Assembly: GCF_011397635.1 (NCBI RefSeq)
Contig: NC_064769.1
Coordinates: 13,347,207 to 13,411,206, forward strand
Reading direction: 5' to 3'
Origin: Epinephelus fuscoguttatus
Taxonomy: Eukaryota > Chordata > Actinopteri > Perciformes > Serranidae
DNA length: 64,000 bases
Below the pieces are notes generated by a model. That model did not search any database, was not told the DNA's origin, and saw only the letters and a list, made by a program, of their open reading frames with translations. Shown in pieces: positions 53,817 to 64,000 of this stretch. The stretch's first letter is position 1. Every line of letters starts with the position of its first letter. Both the position numbers and the translations under genes were made by a program.

Positions 53817-54757
53817 AAGGCACAGTTCACCCCAAAATCAAAAATACATATTTTTCCTCTTAGCTGTAGCGCTGTTTATCAGTCTAGATTGTTTTGGTGT
53901 GAGTTGCTCAGTGCTGGAGATATCAGCCATACATACGTCTGGGTTGTCTTCAGTATAATACAACTAGATGGCACTCGGCTCAACAGCAGCAACAGCAATG
54001 TCTCTTTGCAGAAATCATGACCTGGTTATTCAAGATAATCCGCAGACCTTGTTGTGAGCAGTTTCATGTAGGAACTATTTTCGTTTTACTGAACTACACC
54101 CACCGTATCACAGTGCAGAGGGAAGTGTGCATCTAGCTCACACCTAGCACCTCTGAGCTAGCTAATGTAACAGCTCAGCCAAGGAGGCATCTCATACTGT
54201 CACAAGCACGAGCCCATCATCCATGAGTAGATGCATGCTTCTTTCTGTACGGTGGTACCGTCGGTGGGTGTAGTTTGCTAGTTCCTGCATGAAACTGCTC
54301 ACAACAAGGTCTGTGGATTATTTTGTGTAATGGTGTCATGATTTCTGCAAAGAGACACTGCTGTTGAATTTTTCAAATTTATTTTTGGCACTTTTGGCAA
54401 AAAACTACAACCACCCAACTGCATCACTACACAGAAGGAAGCATGCATCTCCTGCTCTCTCACCTAGCACCACTGAGCTAACTAACATTACAACTCAAGA
54501 ACATGCCATTATGTTTGCATCTTGCATTGTCAGGAGCACAAGTGTCTCATCCATGAGTAGATGCACGCTTCTACTACTTTGAGCACCACAAGCTAAGTGC
54601 CATCTAGTTCCATTATATTGGAGAGAAGGCAGACATCTCCACAGCCAATATCTCCGACACTTGACAACTCACACCAAAACAATCTAGACTGATAAAAAGC
54701 ACTACAGGTAAGATGAAAAATATGTATTTTTAATTTTTAGGTGAACTGTCCCTTTAA
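53817..54757. repeat. TTAA-flanked inverted-repeat element, about 0.94 kb
   Basis: The left end TTAAAGGCACAGTTCACC mirrors the right end GGTGAACTGTCCCTTTAA. The arms continue to match inward: ACATATTTTTCCTCTTAGCT against the complement of GGTAAGATGAAAAATATGTA, and TCTAGATTGTTTTGGTGTGA against TCACACCAAAACAATCTAGA. Ends in TTAA suggest a piggyBac-like non-autonomous element. A partial copy lies at 24090-24378. Confidence 0.75.
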
Positions 54758-56480
54758 GCTTGTTAATGACACTGCATTGTTAAAGATAAAAGCAGTGGTT
54801 CCAAACCTTTTTTGCTTCTGACCACTTCTATTAGAACTGTCTGGTGGGACTCGCTGTCATGTTTCAGTAGTCTCTAAATTGTTAGCAGTTCCACCAAAGA
54901 GACATTTCAGCTCTAAACTTATTAATTTAATTTCATTAACTGTTTAAAGCCCAAAGACGTTAAAATATTCAATGATTCATCTGTGATTTACAGTGGAGGG
55001 AGAAGTACTCAGATCTTTTACCAAAGTAAAAGTAATAATACCACAGTAAAGTAGTGTTGTAAGTCAAAGACAGGCATCAAAAATTTTACTTAAGTACAAA
55101 AGTAATAGCAGCATAATATGCTCAGTGTACCAAAAGTCACCATGCAAAATGGTTCGTGTCAGATAAAGCACAAATTTTATAATTGGATGGTTCACTTTAA
55201 TATTGAACTTAGTTACTTTGCACCACTTCTGATTTATCTGGTAAACTGTGACCCTGTGGGATTCAATCTGTCATCATTTTCTTTTTCAAGTAACATTTTA
55301 CTACTGAACTTTTCATGCAGAGTTACGTTACAGTGTTTGATAATCCAGTCAGACGGCTGCTTATTGTAAAACCATCCCAGTCAGCAGCACTCCAAGTTAC
55401 TGATAGGTTCCTTATAGTTACTGCCCTGATAGCTTGTCATCCCTGGACAATGTGAGCACCACACAGCAGCAGACTGCCTGTCAAGGTGTGATTGACATTG
55501 AGTCTGTTTGGCTTGGCTGCTTTAAAAAGACCCAACATGTGTCATGAAAGGTATCTGACGGGCACCATTTGTTTCTAAGAATAACTACAGAGGAGTGGAG
55601 GAGTGACGAGGACAGCTGCCCTCACACACACACGCACACACACACGAACAGTGGCAACAGCTAGTTAACTGTATATCGTGCTTGTGTGTGTATGTATATT
55701 TACAATATTGTGACAGTTGCCACCCATGAAGTTTATAGACTGAAAAATGAAGCCACATGGTGTGTGACCTACCTTGGGGTGTTGCAGTTCTTAATGGTAC
55801 TCCAGTCAGGCTGGTGGACAGTTGTTGGGCCAGTCCATCAGGGGCGTCTTCCTCAACAGATTTATCTCACGCCTGTCATGAGGGGTCACCTACTGACACT
55901 CTAAGGGAAGCTTCAGTGTCTGTCCCAAGAACAAAATATATAATGCATAATAAAACCACCCTTTTGTCTCTCATTTCATTAACACAAATCTACTAACAGA
56001 AAAAATCTGAACACTTCTCAAATGAGCACATTTTGTTACTGCTATTCTGTTTCGATGTTACTGACTTATGGTCTGATTTTATACTTTATGTTGTATGTAA
56101 AACTGGTCTCTCAGAACATCCAAGCATAACACTTTACTTTAACCCCTCAACTTAGCATTTATAACCTGTAGTAAACTATATTAAATGATTTATAATATAC
56201 TATAATGCTCCACTTATTGGTGCCCACAGGAGGAAATAACAGCTGTTGACAAGTACATTAATAAGCAAATGTTTCTATACTTTTAAATGCTAAAAAGGAG
56301 GGTTAAAGTAATGTGTTAGAGGCTGAAGAGTTGCAAATGTTCCTCACTCTTCAAGCACATTTGTGAGGATTGAGTTTATATACCAACAGATTCAAATCGT
56401 GCCGGCTAAACACAAACATCTGTGGAGTCAAAACAACAACACAAGGTGCAAAAGGTGTGATGCTCTCTTTGTTTCATCAA
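54758..56480. other. Intergenic DNA between ntrk2 and kcmf1
   Basis: AT-rich. 54990-55110 contains GAGAAGTACTCAGATCTTTT and TTACTTAAGTACAAAAGTAA, a common fish repeat type also seen at 53650-53810. 55622-55650 is CA-rich. No exon or RNA gene was seen. Confidence 0.55.
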
Positions 56481-57824
56481 AAGCTGTGCGCAGTTTATAT
56501 TTATTGTATTCTAAATTTACATTTTTAAAAAAAATGTCTGCCCATGTCTTAGAACCATTATGAAAGTTAACGCACAAATTCAATATACATCTCATTGTAT
56601 TTTACATAGAGGGTAAAAGGAAAGGCATGAAGGTGGCATGATTCATATCAAGGCTCAAAAGAATCAGAAAAAACAAAACATGAATAAATAGAAAGTGCTA
56701 ACCTTAGCGAAAATAAGAATGCCTTCTCTTTAAAAAAAAAAACAAAAAAACAAAAAACAAAACTGCAGTGTGGAAAGTCTCAAGCTCCTGTTACCCAGCA
56801 AAGAAATTCATACAAGCCGTCTAAAGCGTGTGGTCGGACACTGGGCCTGTACACAAGCAGAGTGGATGCCAGAAACTAGTGTGAAGGAGCGATGGACATA
56901 CTGTAGTTGGGCGTCTTTCACTTATCTCTAAATTATAATGCATACTGTGCCTAAACAGCTTATCACTAAACATAAACATCTAGGAAAAAAAACAGAGGCG
57001 GGCTCTCTTTTCTTCTGCTCCTAGTATTCATCTGACGACAGTCGTCATAGAGAAAAGGCGTCCTGGAGCTGAGACACACACATCGCAGCGTTTCTTCAGA
57101 AGCTACGTCAGAATCCAAATTGTTTTCTCTTCATTCAAAGAAAACCTAACAAAATATACTGTTAGAGTTTAATTTCTGCATGTCAGTTTTGTAAACTACT
57201 CGATTTCCAATACTTATCCATATTTGACATAACCATTTAAAAACAGTTAAAAGCTTTGGGATATATTTTTTTTTAAAAAGTTTTAATGACAAGGTCATTA
57301 AAAGTCATGCACGCTGCAAATAACTGCATGCAGTAGTTATGGTAACCCATCCAAGCACTTTTTATTTATTAATAGTCATAAACACACACAGCAGCTTCAT
57401 CAGAGGAGCCTACGCCCTCTTGACTTTTGAATGTGGAGTATTTATACGGAGAGCCATTTGCATGTCACAGGAAGCAAAGGTCTGCCACAGCTGCCTGTAA
57501 CATTTACCTGATAAAGAAAAGAAACGTTATGTGGATTGATTATCAACTTCATATATATTTTATATATATATTTATATATTTCTCTTCTCTCGCTCGCTCA
57601 CTCAGTTGCTATTGCGCACTCGCACATTTATCCCACTTGCTCTCGTTTATTTTTGTTTACAATGTAACAAAAATGGTGACAGGCCTGAAATTACAATCAC
57701 CAAAAACAAACTCAGAAAATAGAGGAGGGAGAAAGGAGGGTGAGGCCAGGGAGGACTGCTGCTGTTTGCTGCCCATCACTGACAGTTGCAGCAGAGAGGA
57801 CACAGTCTGCTTGATGCTCGGACA
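56480..57824 (-). other. Probable kcmf1 3' UTR
   Basis: Sequence after the kcmf1 stop codon (57825-57827). Several AATAAA-type signals (TTTATT on the plus strand) occur, including 57360-57368 and about 56498. The true end is not determined. Confidence 0.35.
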
Positions 57825-60800
57825 TCAAAGAGGAGGCGGCGGAGGCTCCTTGCCCGTAGAGCTGCTCTCTCGAAGCTGGAGGTTCTCCAACGCCACATCT
57901 AAAGGCATGATATCCACGCAGCCCATGGCTCCGAAGTCGGCGAAGTCTCGACGCTCGTCCTCGTCGGAGGAGGAGCTCTCTTCGTGCATCAGTGTGGACA
58001 GGAGCAGCTCCTGGACGAACAGGCTGCGGTCTGCGCGCTCTCCTTCTAGAAACTGCCGCTCTGCTTCAGACATCTTAGGTTCATTCAACCTGGAGAAAAT
58101 AAACACAACAGTTAAAGGAGCTATATGTAAGAAATCTAAAGCAAATAGTCGTAAAATCCTCCTAATATGTCACAGAGACTAAGGAATAATGTTCATATAA
58201 CATACTGATCTCACCGACAACAATAGTACAGCCAGAATATTCGCATTTAAAAAAAATTTTTTACGGTCCGCAAATCATGTTTATGTTTTGAATTTGTGTT
58301 TTGGCCTGTTGCGCCACCCACTGCCGTCTACCAGTCACGCAGTCAGTAGAGTCTCAGCATCAGTTACAGTTACGACTGAGCTACAATGGCTGACGGTGCG
58401 ACTAAACCCAAACGCCCTCGTTATGATTCCCAAAAATGCCAAGACAAAACTTGAGGCAAAGCGAGGGTCTATATAGGAGATGCTTTTGAACGGTGGAGAA
58501 GGTTGAAAGCGGAGAAGAATTTGAAATCAGATGTCAATGTGACTACTCTTTTCCTTGACAGGGAAGCTTTAGCCAAAGTTGGCTAATTAGCATCATAGCT
58601 AGACGGGGATGGACATTTCGAATACTTTCAACTGTTATTTATTTTCGATCATACATTGTAGCCCATGTGCAGGTGGGTCATCGATCCGACTGATTTTTTT
58701 TTAGAAACAAACGTTAGCAGCACGGCAAGCAGCCGGCTTCTCCTCAGCTGTATCCCGGCAGCAGCATTAGCAGCAGAGAAGCCGGACTTGCTTGAACGGT
58801 CCGCTAGAAAACCGAAGATCAAGGACGCAGCAGTTTCCACCAGATGCGTGTTGGTTGCGTCTTCTCTCCGGCACGGCAGCGGAGCCGATAGGATTCAATT
58901 CTAGTCTGTGTGTGTGTTTCCACCAGCTGTGGCTGTGCTGTGTCCCAGCTCCGTCTCAGCTGTGGCACTCCAGAGCCCTCCGCAACAGATATGCAGGACT
59001 TCTATTTTTGCTGGTGTTAGAACACTGGACGCCGGAGCACAACGTAGCAATTCAGCACAGAGCAGCAACCTCGAATCTGTAGGGGAGGGGGGGCGGACAC
59101 GACTCGCGGCAGTATTTTGAATTTGAGTGCAGTAACCATTTTGGCCACATTCTCACATACAGCGCCTTTAAATACAAACAGGTCACACAGTTCAAGTTAA
59201 ACTGTTCTCTATCCTAAATACAACTGAAACAACAGACAGGAAGCATAAGCGGGTCAATTTCCTGTGTTAAGCTGTGACACTGAGGAGGACGAGCTTAACT
59301 TCAGAGTCAAGAGAAACTGCTCATTGTGTTGACAGTGATCACTAACAGGATTAACTGCTGGCACATAGACCTCCAATGATTAATCCATCAGTTGTGAACT
59401 ATAAGACATCATCCAGTCTGAAAGAAATTAATTGGTTTGTGTAATTTTTTTATGAAAAAGTAAAAATTTTCTGATTCCAGCTTCTTAAATGTGAATATAT
59501 TCTGGGTCCTTTGTTCCTACATGACAGTAAACTAAACATATTCGGGCTCTGGACAAAACAAGACATTTGAACAGGGGTCCTTAATAGAATGAAACTTATG
59601 GAGAGAACAAAGGAACAGCTAATAATATTGTAAAGAACTATGAATGTCTTCCAAGCTCTCACATTGGTTTCTACTTTTTGGCCTTCTGTAACTTGGAGAT
59701 TGAATTTAACCACAGAAAAACTTCTGTATGTTGTATATTTGCACCTAAAGATGTGCTCAAGTGTCTGAAATTGTGTTAAAAAATCATCTTAAGAGGAAAA
59801 GACTATTTCTATTCTTCATTTTTCTCATTGTCAACAAATTGTCCAAAAAAAAAAAAAAAAAAAGAGCAAAATCATTGTCAGTAAGGACAGACACTCTATT
59901 TCTTCTGCCATACCAACACCCAGGGCTTCCTATAACTACAGCTGTCAGTTAAGGTACAAGGAGATCTGTGTGGTTGCGTTTGTGTTTAGAGTGACCAATC
60001 ATAAGATGTCCAGGGCCTCCCTTGGTTTCCCCCTCAAATTGTAAAAAGCAAGGTTGATTTAGATGAGTACGACTCAACTCTGAAAGCAGAGTGAAACCGT
60101 GAGAGTGTATATGTCATACAGCGCTCGCAAAGCAAACACTCTCTGGCACGTAATGGCTGCTCTGTGTGCTTGTTGCTTAGCTGTATACATGCAGGTATCA
60201 TGATTTGTTCCTCGCTCGCAGCTGCCTGTACAATTCTCAGTTGTGAAATTATCGCGTGAGACTTAAATCAAGCAAGTAACAGCAAATAACTGCTTGTGTG
60301 AACTAATGTAATTTGCTCATGAGCATGTTTCATCACGCTCGCAATATATGGCATAAATCTGATGCCATACTCCACTTCAGTGATACAGTATGCAGTTTGT
60401 TTTCAGATAATTCATCACATTTATTTTTAAGCTGCCTGATGAGACAACTGCATGAGGCATTTCACTTGTCTGAGCCCTGACTATTTCTGACAACTAATGA
60501 TAGAAGAGCGCAGCTATACTAGCAAAACAACCATGTAATATCAAAATACCAAAGAACAAGAAAGAACAACTGGCCACACTCACCGTGCTAATAGAAACTG
60601 GGAGCTGTGGGACGAGGATGAGGGGTTGTTTTCACCCACGGTGGCAGTGTTGGCAGTTGCTGTGCTGGGTGGAGGGATGGCGGTACCGGTGTTGCCTGGG
60701 TTGTTGCTGCGTCGTGTCGCGTGGCGACCCGTCTCCACTTGCTGTCGTGCTGCCTGAGCCTGCTGCCGCTCCAACTGCAGTTGCATCTGGAGCTGCTGGA

Positions 60801-62649
60801 GCTGTGAGGCCGAAGGCCCTGACGAGTTTATTTGTCCCCCTGTCGCACGTCGCACACCTGACAGCTGAGACAACAACTCTGCAGGAGATACAACAAAGAA
60901 CAGGCATCACTGTTTGCAATCTCTAAATAAATCATGATTTCAAAAGACAAGTAAATATCTGTAAGAAGATATGAAGGACAGAAAAAAGGCCAGCAAATGA
61001 CCAATGTGATTTTACAAAAACCTGCTAGGACTATGACCAGGCATCATAGTTTCGAAAGTTAAGGCAAGAAAACATCAGAGACCATAAAACGTAGATTACT
61101 TGAAATATTCCTGACTGTTTGCTGGACTTTGTTTGACAGAGACTGTCTTAACCCAGTAAATTTTGGTTTAAAGGGTGCTCCGGTTACGATTTTGGGGCCG
61201 ATTACTGAACACTGGAAGCAGTTATCAGTCGATATCAATCACGGGATCTATTTGAAGCCCTCTGTTTATTATGTAACATTATTTATTTCTCTAACTATTC
61301 TTAACAACCTCGTACACTAAGTCTTAAAGTTAAGAGGGGAGGAAAAAGTACCATGACTTGACAACTGTGGATTTATTGGGCAGTAAACATGAGCAACATA
61401 TTCCACTCTCTCTCTTCAAAGACATAATTTGCACCAAGGCAGCCTACGCTTGGTTACTGGGAGCAGCTCAGAGCTAAAGAAATATGTTTTTCCTGTGGAA
61501 TAAGATAAAATTTTTTGTTCAAAAAATGTGACTACAAGTTAAATGTGCACAACACACCAACGTAGAACAATAAATTATACTGACACAACTAGTGTTAATT
61601 TTGTTAAGTCTTAATTATGTCAAATGTCCTGGTTAGTATTTATCATTTCTAGTCAACCTCATCCTGTTTTTTTTTACTGATTTTTTTGTGGACTACAAAT
61701 CTGGGCATTTTAGTCATTTTGCAATCAAAGAAAATCTTAAATATTTTAGTATAGTTTTAGTCTATGAAAATCTAGTTTAGCCAAAACCAAAGAGCAATAA
61801 TTTTGTCCTTGAAGGCCACCATAAAATATGTCCAAAAAGGCAATTTGTTTTTGGCAAAAGTTATACTTGTTGGTTAGCTGAGGGAAAAATAGCCATTTTG
61901 GATAATACTGAGCTTTTTGACGTACCAGTAAGTATAAACTTTGTACTATTGTTAACTTGTTCACACTTGATCATCCTTCTAAAACAACACCACAAAAACT
62001 TAATGTATGGCAAATAATACTCATGAGAGATCATATAAGGTTAATAAAAAAAACACAAGTGGTCAAAAAAGTTTGTGTTGACCTGTAGATTGGAAATGGA
62101 TGTTTATCGGTCATAAAATACAAAGGTTTGATGGTATGTGATAAGTTTTTACCAACAGAGGGTACCAGTAAATAATACAACTCTACTTAAGGGTGAGGAG
62201 TATAACCTGCAGAGTACACCTGTATAAGCTTGCTTCTCACCTGCAATTGGGTCCATTGCTTCTCTATTACTGGGGGTGTAAGTGGAGCTCTGTGATGAGG
62301 AGGATGAAAGTCCCCCCGTGGAGCCGCTAGTAAAGTGCATATTTGTCCGTCGTGCTCTGGCACCTCCCAGTCCTCGTCCAGGGTGGAACATCCTGCGTAC
62401 ATGTCGAACACTGCTGGACTCATCGTAAACAAGGATTGTTAAGGGTCAATACAGTAATGTCACACAAAGTATAGTATTAGTATTTATTTAAAACATATGA
62501 AAACATCTTTATGTAGACACTAGTGTGTGGTGACACAGGAAGGATATTAAATCTCTTGGCGCTCTGTGTTCAAGTGTGAGGTGAGCTGTAAAGTCATCTG
62601 TGACATGGTTGGGATCCCCTCCTGGCAAGGCAGCACATATTGGACAAAT
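57825..62649 (-). CDS. kcmf1: KCMF1-type E3 ubiquitin ligase, C-terminal exons
   Basis: KCMF1 is a ZZ and C2H2 zinc-finger ubiquitin ligase acting in protein quality control. Four coding exons on the minus strand: 62548-62649, 62241-62424, 60584-60878 and 57825-58089, total 846 nt or 281 residues plus stop. Visible segments in order are ICPICAALPGGDPNHVTDDF with THLTLEH-like zinc-finger ligands (Cys, Cys, His, His), RMFHPGRGLGGARARRTNMH, a serine-rich stretch, LLSQLSGVRR, a Gln-rich predicted coiled coil (SASQLQQLQMQLQLERQQAQ), and the conserved tail RADRSLFVQELLLST, SSSSDED, FGAMGCVDIMPLDVALENLQ and EPPPPPL. The N-terminal ZZ domain (about 100 residues) lies beyond the right edge. Compared with human, the middle Thr/Ser-rich part is diverged. 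Identification is strong. Confidence 0.93.
58111..59171. repeat. TTAA-flanked MITE next to the last kcmf1 acceptor
   Basis: The left end TTAAAGGAGCTATATGTAAG mirrors the right end CTCACATACAGCGCCTTTAA. The element is about 1.06 kb and its left end is about 20 bp from the exon at 57825-58089. It carries GCGCCACCCACTGCCG and other GC-rich internal sequence, with no transposase frame. TTAA ends suggest a piggyBac-like origin. Confidence 0.65.
59172..60583. other. Remainder of the last kcmf1 intron
   Basis: Contains an inverted copy of the AGGGCTGTAACT-type repeat at 59370-59720 and an A-rich run at about 59846-59863. No exon was recognised. Confidence 0.5.
60879..62240. other. kcmf1 intron between the Ser-rich and Gln-rich exons
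   Basis: A 1.36-kb AT-rich intron. 61170-61250 (GGTGCTCCGGTTACGATTTT) may be a repeat fragment. No exon was seen. Confidence 0.5.
62425..62547 (-). other. U12-type AT-AC intron in kcmf1
   Basis: On the minus strand the donor is TTA/ATATCCTTCC, the branch site CCTTAAC (62438-62444) and the acceptor GTTTAC/GATGAG. These match the minor-spliceosome consensus, and the branch-to-acceptor distance is short as expected. The junction restores APRDL-DESSSVRHVRR in frame. No GT-AG alternative gives the family sequence. Confidence 0.85.
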
Positions 62650-64000
62650 CTGAAATGAGAGAGTAAGAGGGGTTTCTGTTTGAGATATTTTTTCCAAAAA
62701 CAAAATGTCGTGTCCACCACCCAACAATGAAACAAAATGAAAGTACTAAGCAACACTGTTACTATCTTTTTAGAGTGCAGTTTTACTCTGTTCAAATGTT
62801 GCAGCATCGTAACCAGTGGCACATCTGAGAGCAGCCATTGTACATACTTAAAGTTCAAACTGCAGGGCTGTTTAAATAATAACCAATGAAATTAGTTAAA
62901 AAAGTAATCTGCTCACGATGAACAATAAAAACAAGGATCAAAACCGATGCAACAGAACAATCTTTTTGCCATCTTTTATATTTCACAAATTCCTTGTCAA
63001 AAACTGGTGCCCACAATACCCACAATGCAACAGTTCAGTCAGAGATTCAAGATAATGTAGTTACGAGCAGAGATGAGGAGTAGGTCCACCCCCAGATATT
63101 TTTTGTTTTCAAATTTGCAGTCCTCGGCCCCAAGCGCCGCTGACTCTGGTGACATCACTTGAGGACAATCAACTTTACATGACTCCCTCTGGAAGCCCAA
63201 AAAACTGTATACAGCTTTTTTCCCTTATGTACAGTTGGTCTCCCAAAGAACTGTAAACAGACTTTGATGTGCAAAATTAGTGGAGTTCCCCTTTAAGACT
63301 AAATGGGTGGCCATGAGTAAACGCTCAATGTACCAATGTGAAATTCAGATTAAACATGGAACAATGACGACATGTTTATCAGCTGAGCAATTTTGACTGA
63401 AGAATGCCTTAAAGAAATACTTCACCCACAAAATGTCCATTTGTATATTGATCAGTCAAGCTGTGTTACCTTGAATGATGAGGAAAACTGTTTTTCTCAC
63501 ATGCATCCATGGAAAATGGAAAATTTTGATTGGGGATAAAGTTTAACAACATAAAAACTATATCAAAATGTCTGTTTAAAAACTCTCATACAACTCGTGC
63601 AGTATAATCCAAGTCTCATTTCTGCAGTCATTTGCTCAGTACTCAACAAAATTTTTTGCTAAAACGTTACTATTTAAAACTGAACTGAAAGTGACACTCT
63701 GCTATGCTCTCTTCAAGGCCAGGCTCCAACATCAAGGCTTCTCAGCATCCGACAAAAGCAACATGCAGCAATGGTTGGCCCTTGTCACCAGTAGTTCTTT
63801 GATGTCAGTTTGCTTGGGGTTTAAGATTGATCATTTAACTCATTAGTTGATCGCCTGAAAATGAATCTGCAAAAATTTTAGTAGTTAGCTAAACACCAAT
63901 TTCCGAACAAGATGCCAAACTTTATCTAGCTCCAGCATTTCTTTGTCATATACAACAGTAAACTGAATACCGTTGGGTTCTGGACTGTTGGACAAATAAA
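62650..64000. other. kcmf1 upstream intron, partial
   Basis: I found no exon for the ZZ or first C2H2 domain here. 63413-63530 (TTAAAGAAATACTTCACCCA) and 63800-64000 are dispersed-repeat fragments. Confidence 0.5.

Noticed and set aside
57427-58182. A 251-codon plus-strand open frame over the last kcmf1 exon
   Set aside because: It is antisense to the conserved KCMF1 C-terminus and its serine-rich content is the complement of that coding sequence.

Overview
The window is vertebrate nuclear DNA and almost certainly from a teleost fish. Large intron-split genes have protein-level matches to vertebrate families, and many dispersed repeats are of fish type: Tc1-like transposons, TTAA-flanked inverted-repeat elements, fold-back elements and a LINE tail. 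All identifications were made by eye from conceptual translation and splice-site reading; no database was searched. The exon phases close correctly through all four named genes, which is the main support for the models.

Layout, left to right. (1) 230-11267, minus strand: the first four coding exons of a Gq-class G-protein alpha subunit, most like GNAQ; the rest lies off the left edge. Its introns hold a Tc1-like transposon with a nearly complete transposase frame (972-2374) and other repeats. (2) 11990-29340, minus strand: a complete hnRNP K family gene (14 coding exons, 420 aa, three KH domains) with a long 3' UTR containing a fold-back repeat. Compared with human hnRNP K it lacks the nuclear-shuttling segment and a short insert before KH2, so it may be an hnrnpk-like fish paralogue. 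(3) 29340-32370, plus strand: a candidate small gene, unrecognised, apparently diverging from the hnrnpk promoter; two exons with good splice sites and matching phase encode a 69-residue or longer product. (4) 33987-53610, plus strand: a complete ntrk2 (TrkB neurotrophin receptor) gene with 18 coding exons and 793 aa, covering signal peptide, leucine-rich repeats, two Ig domains, a short stalk built from microexons, the transmembrane segment and the tyrosine kinase, followed by a roughly 3-kb 3' UTR. (5) 53610-57824: intergenic sequence, mostly repeats, plus the kcmf1 3' UTR. (6) 57825-62649, minus strand: the last four coding exons of kcmf1, a zinc-finger E3 ubiquitin ligase; its 5' exons are beyond the right edge. 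One of its introns is a 123-nt minor-class (U12, AT-AC) intron.

The genes are not an operon and do not form one pathway. Gq and TrkB both feed phospholipase C signalling, but nothing in the sequence links their regulation. The most useful leads are the candidate gene at 31268-31923, the U12 intron of kcmf1, the missing shuttling domain and C-rich intron tracts of the hnrnpk gene, the stalk microexons of ntrk2, and the repeat structures inside gene introns and UTRs.
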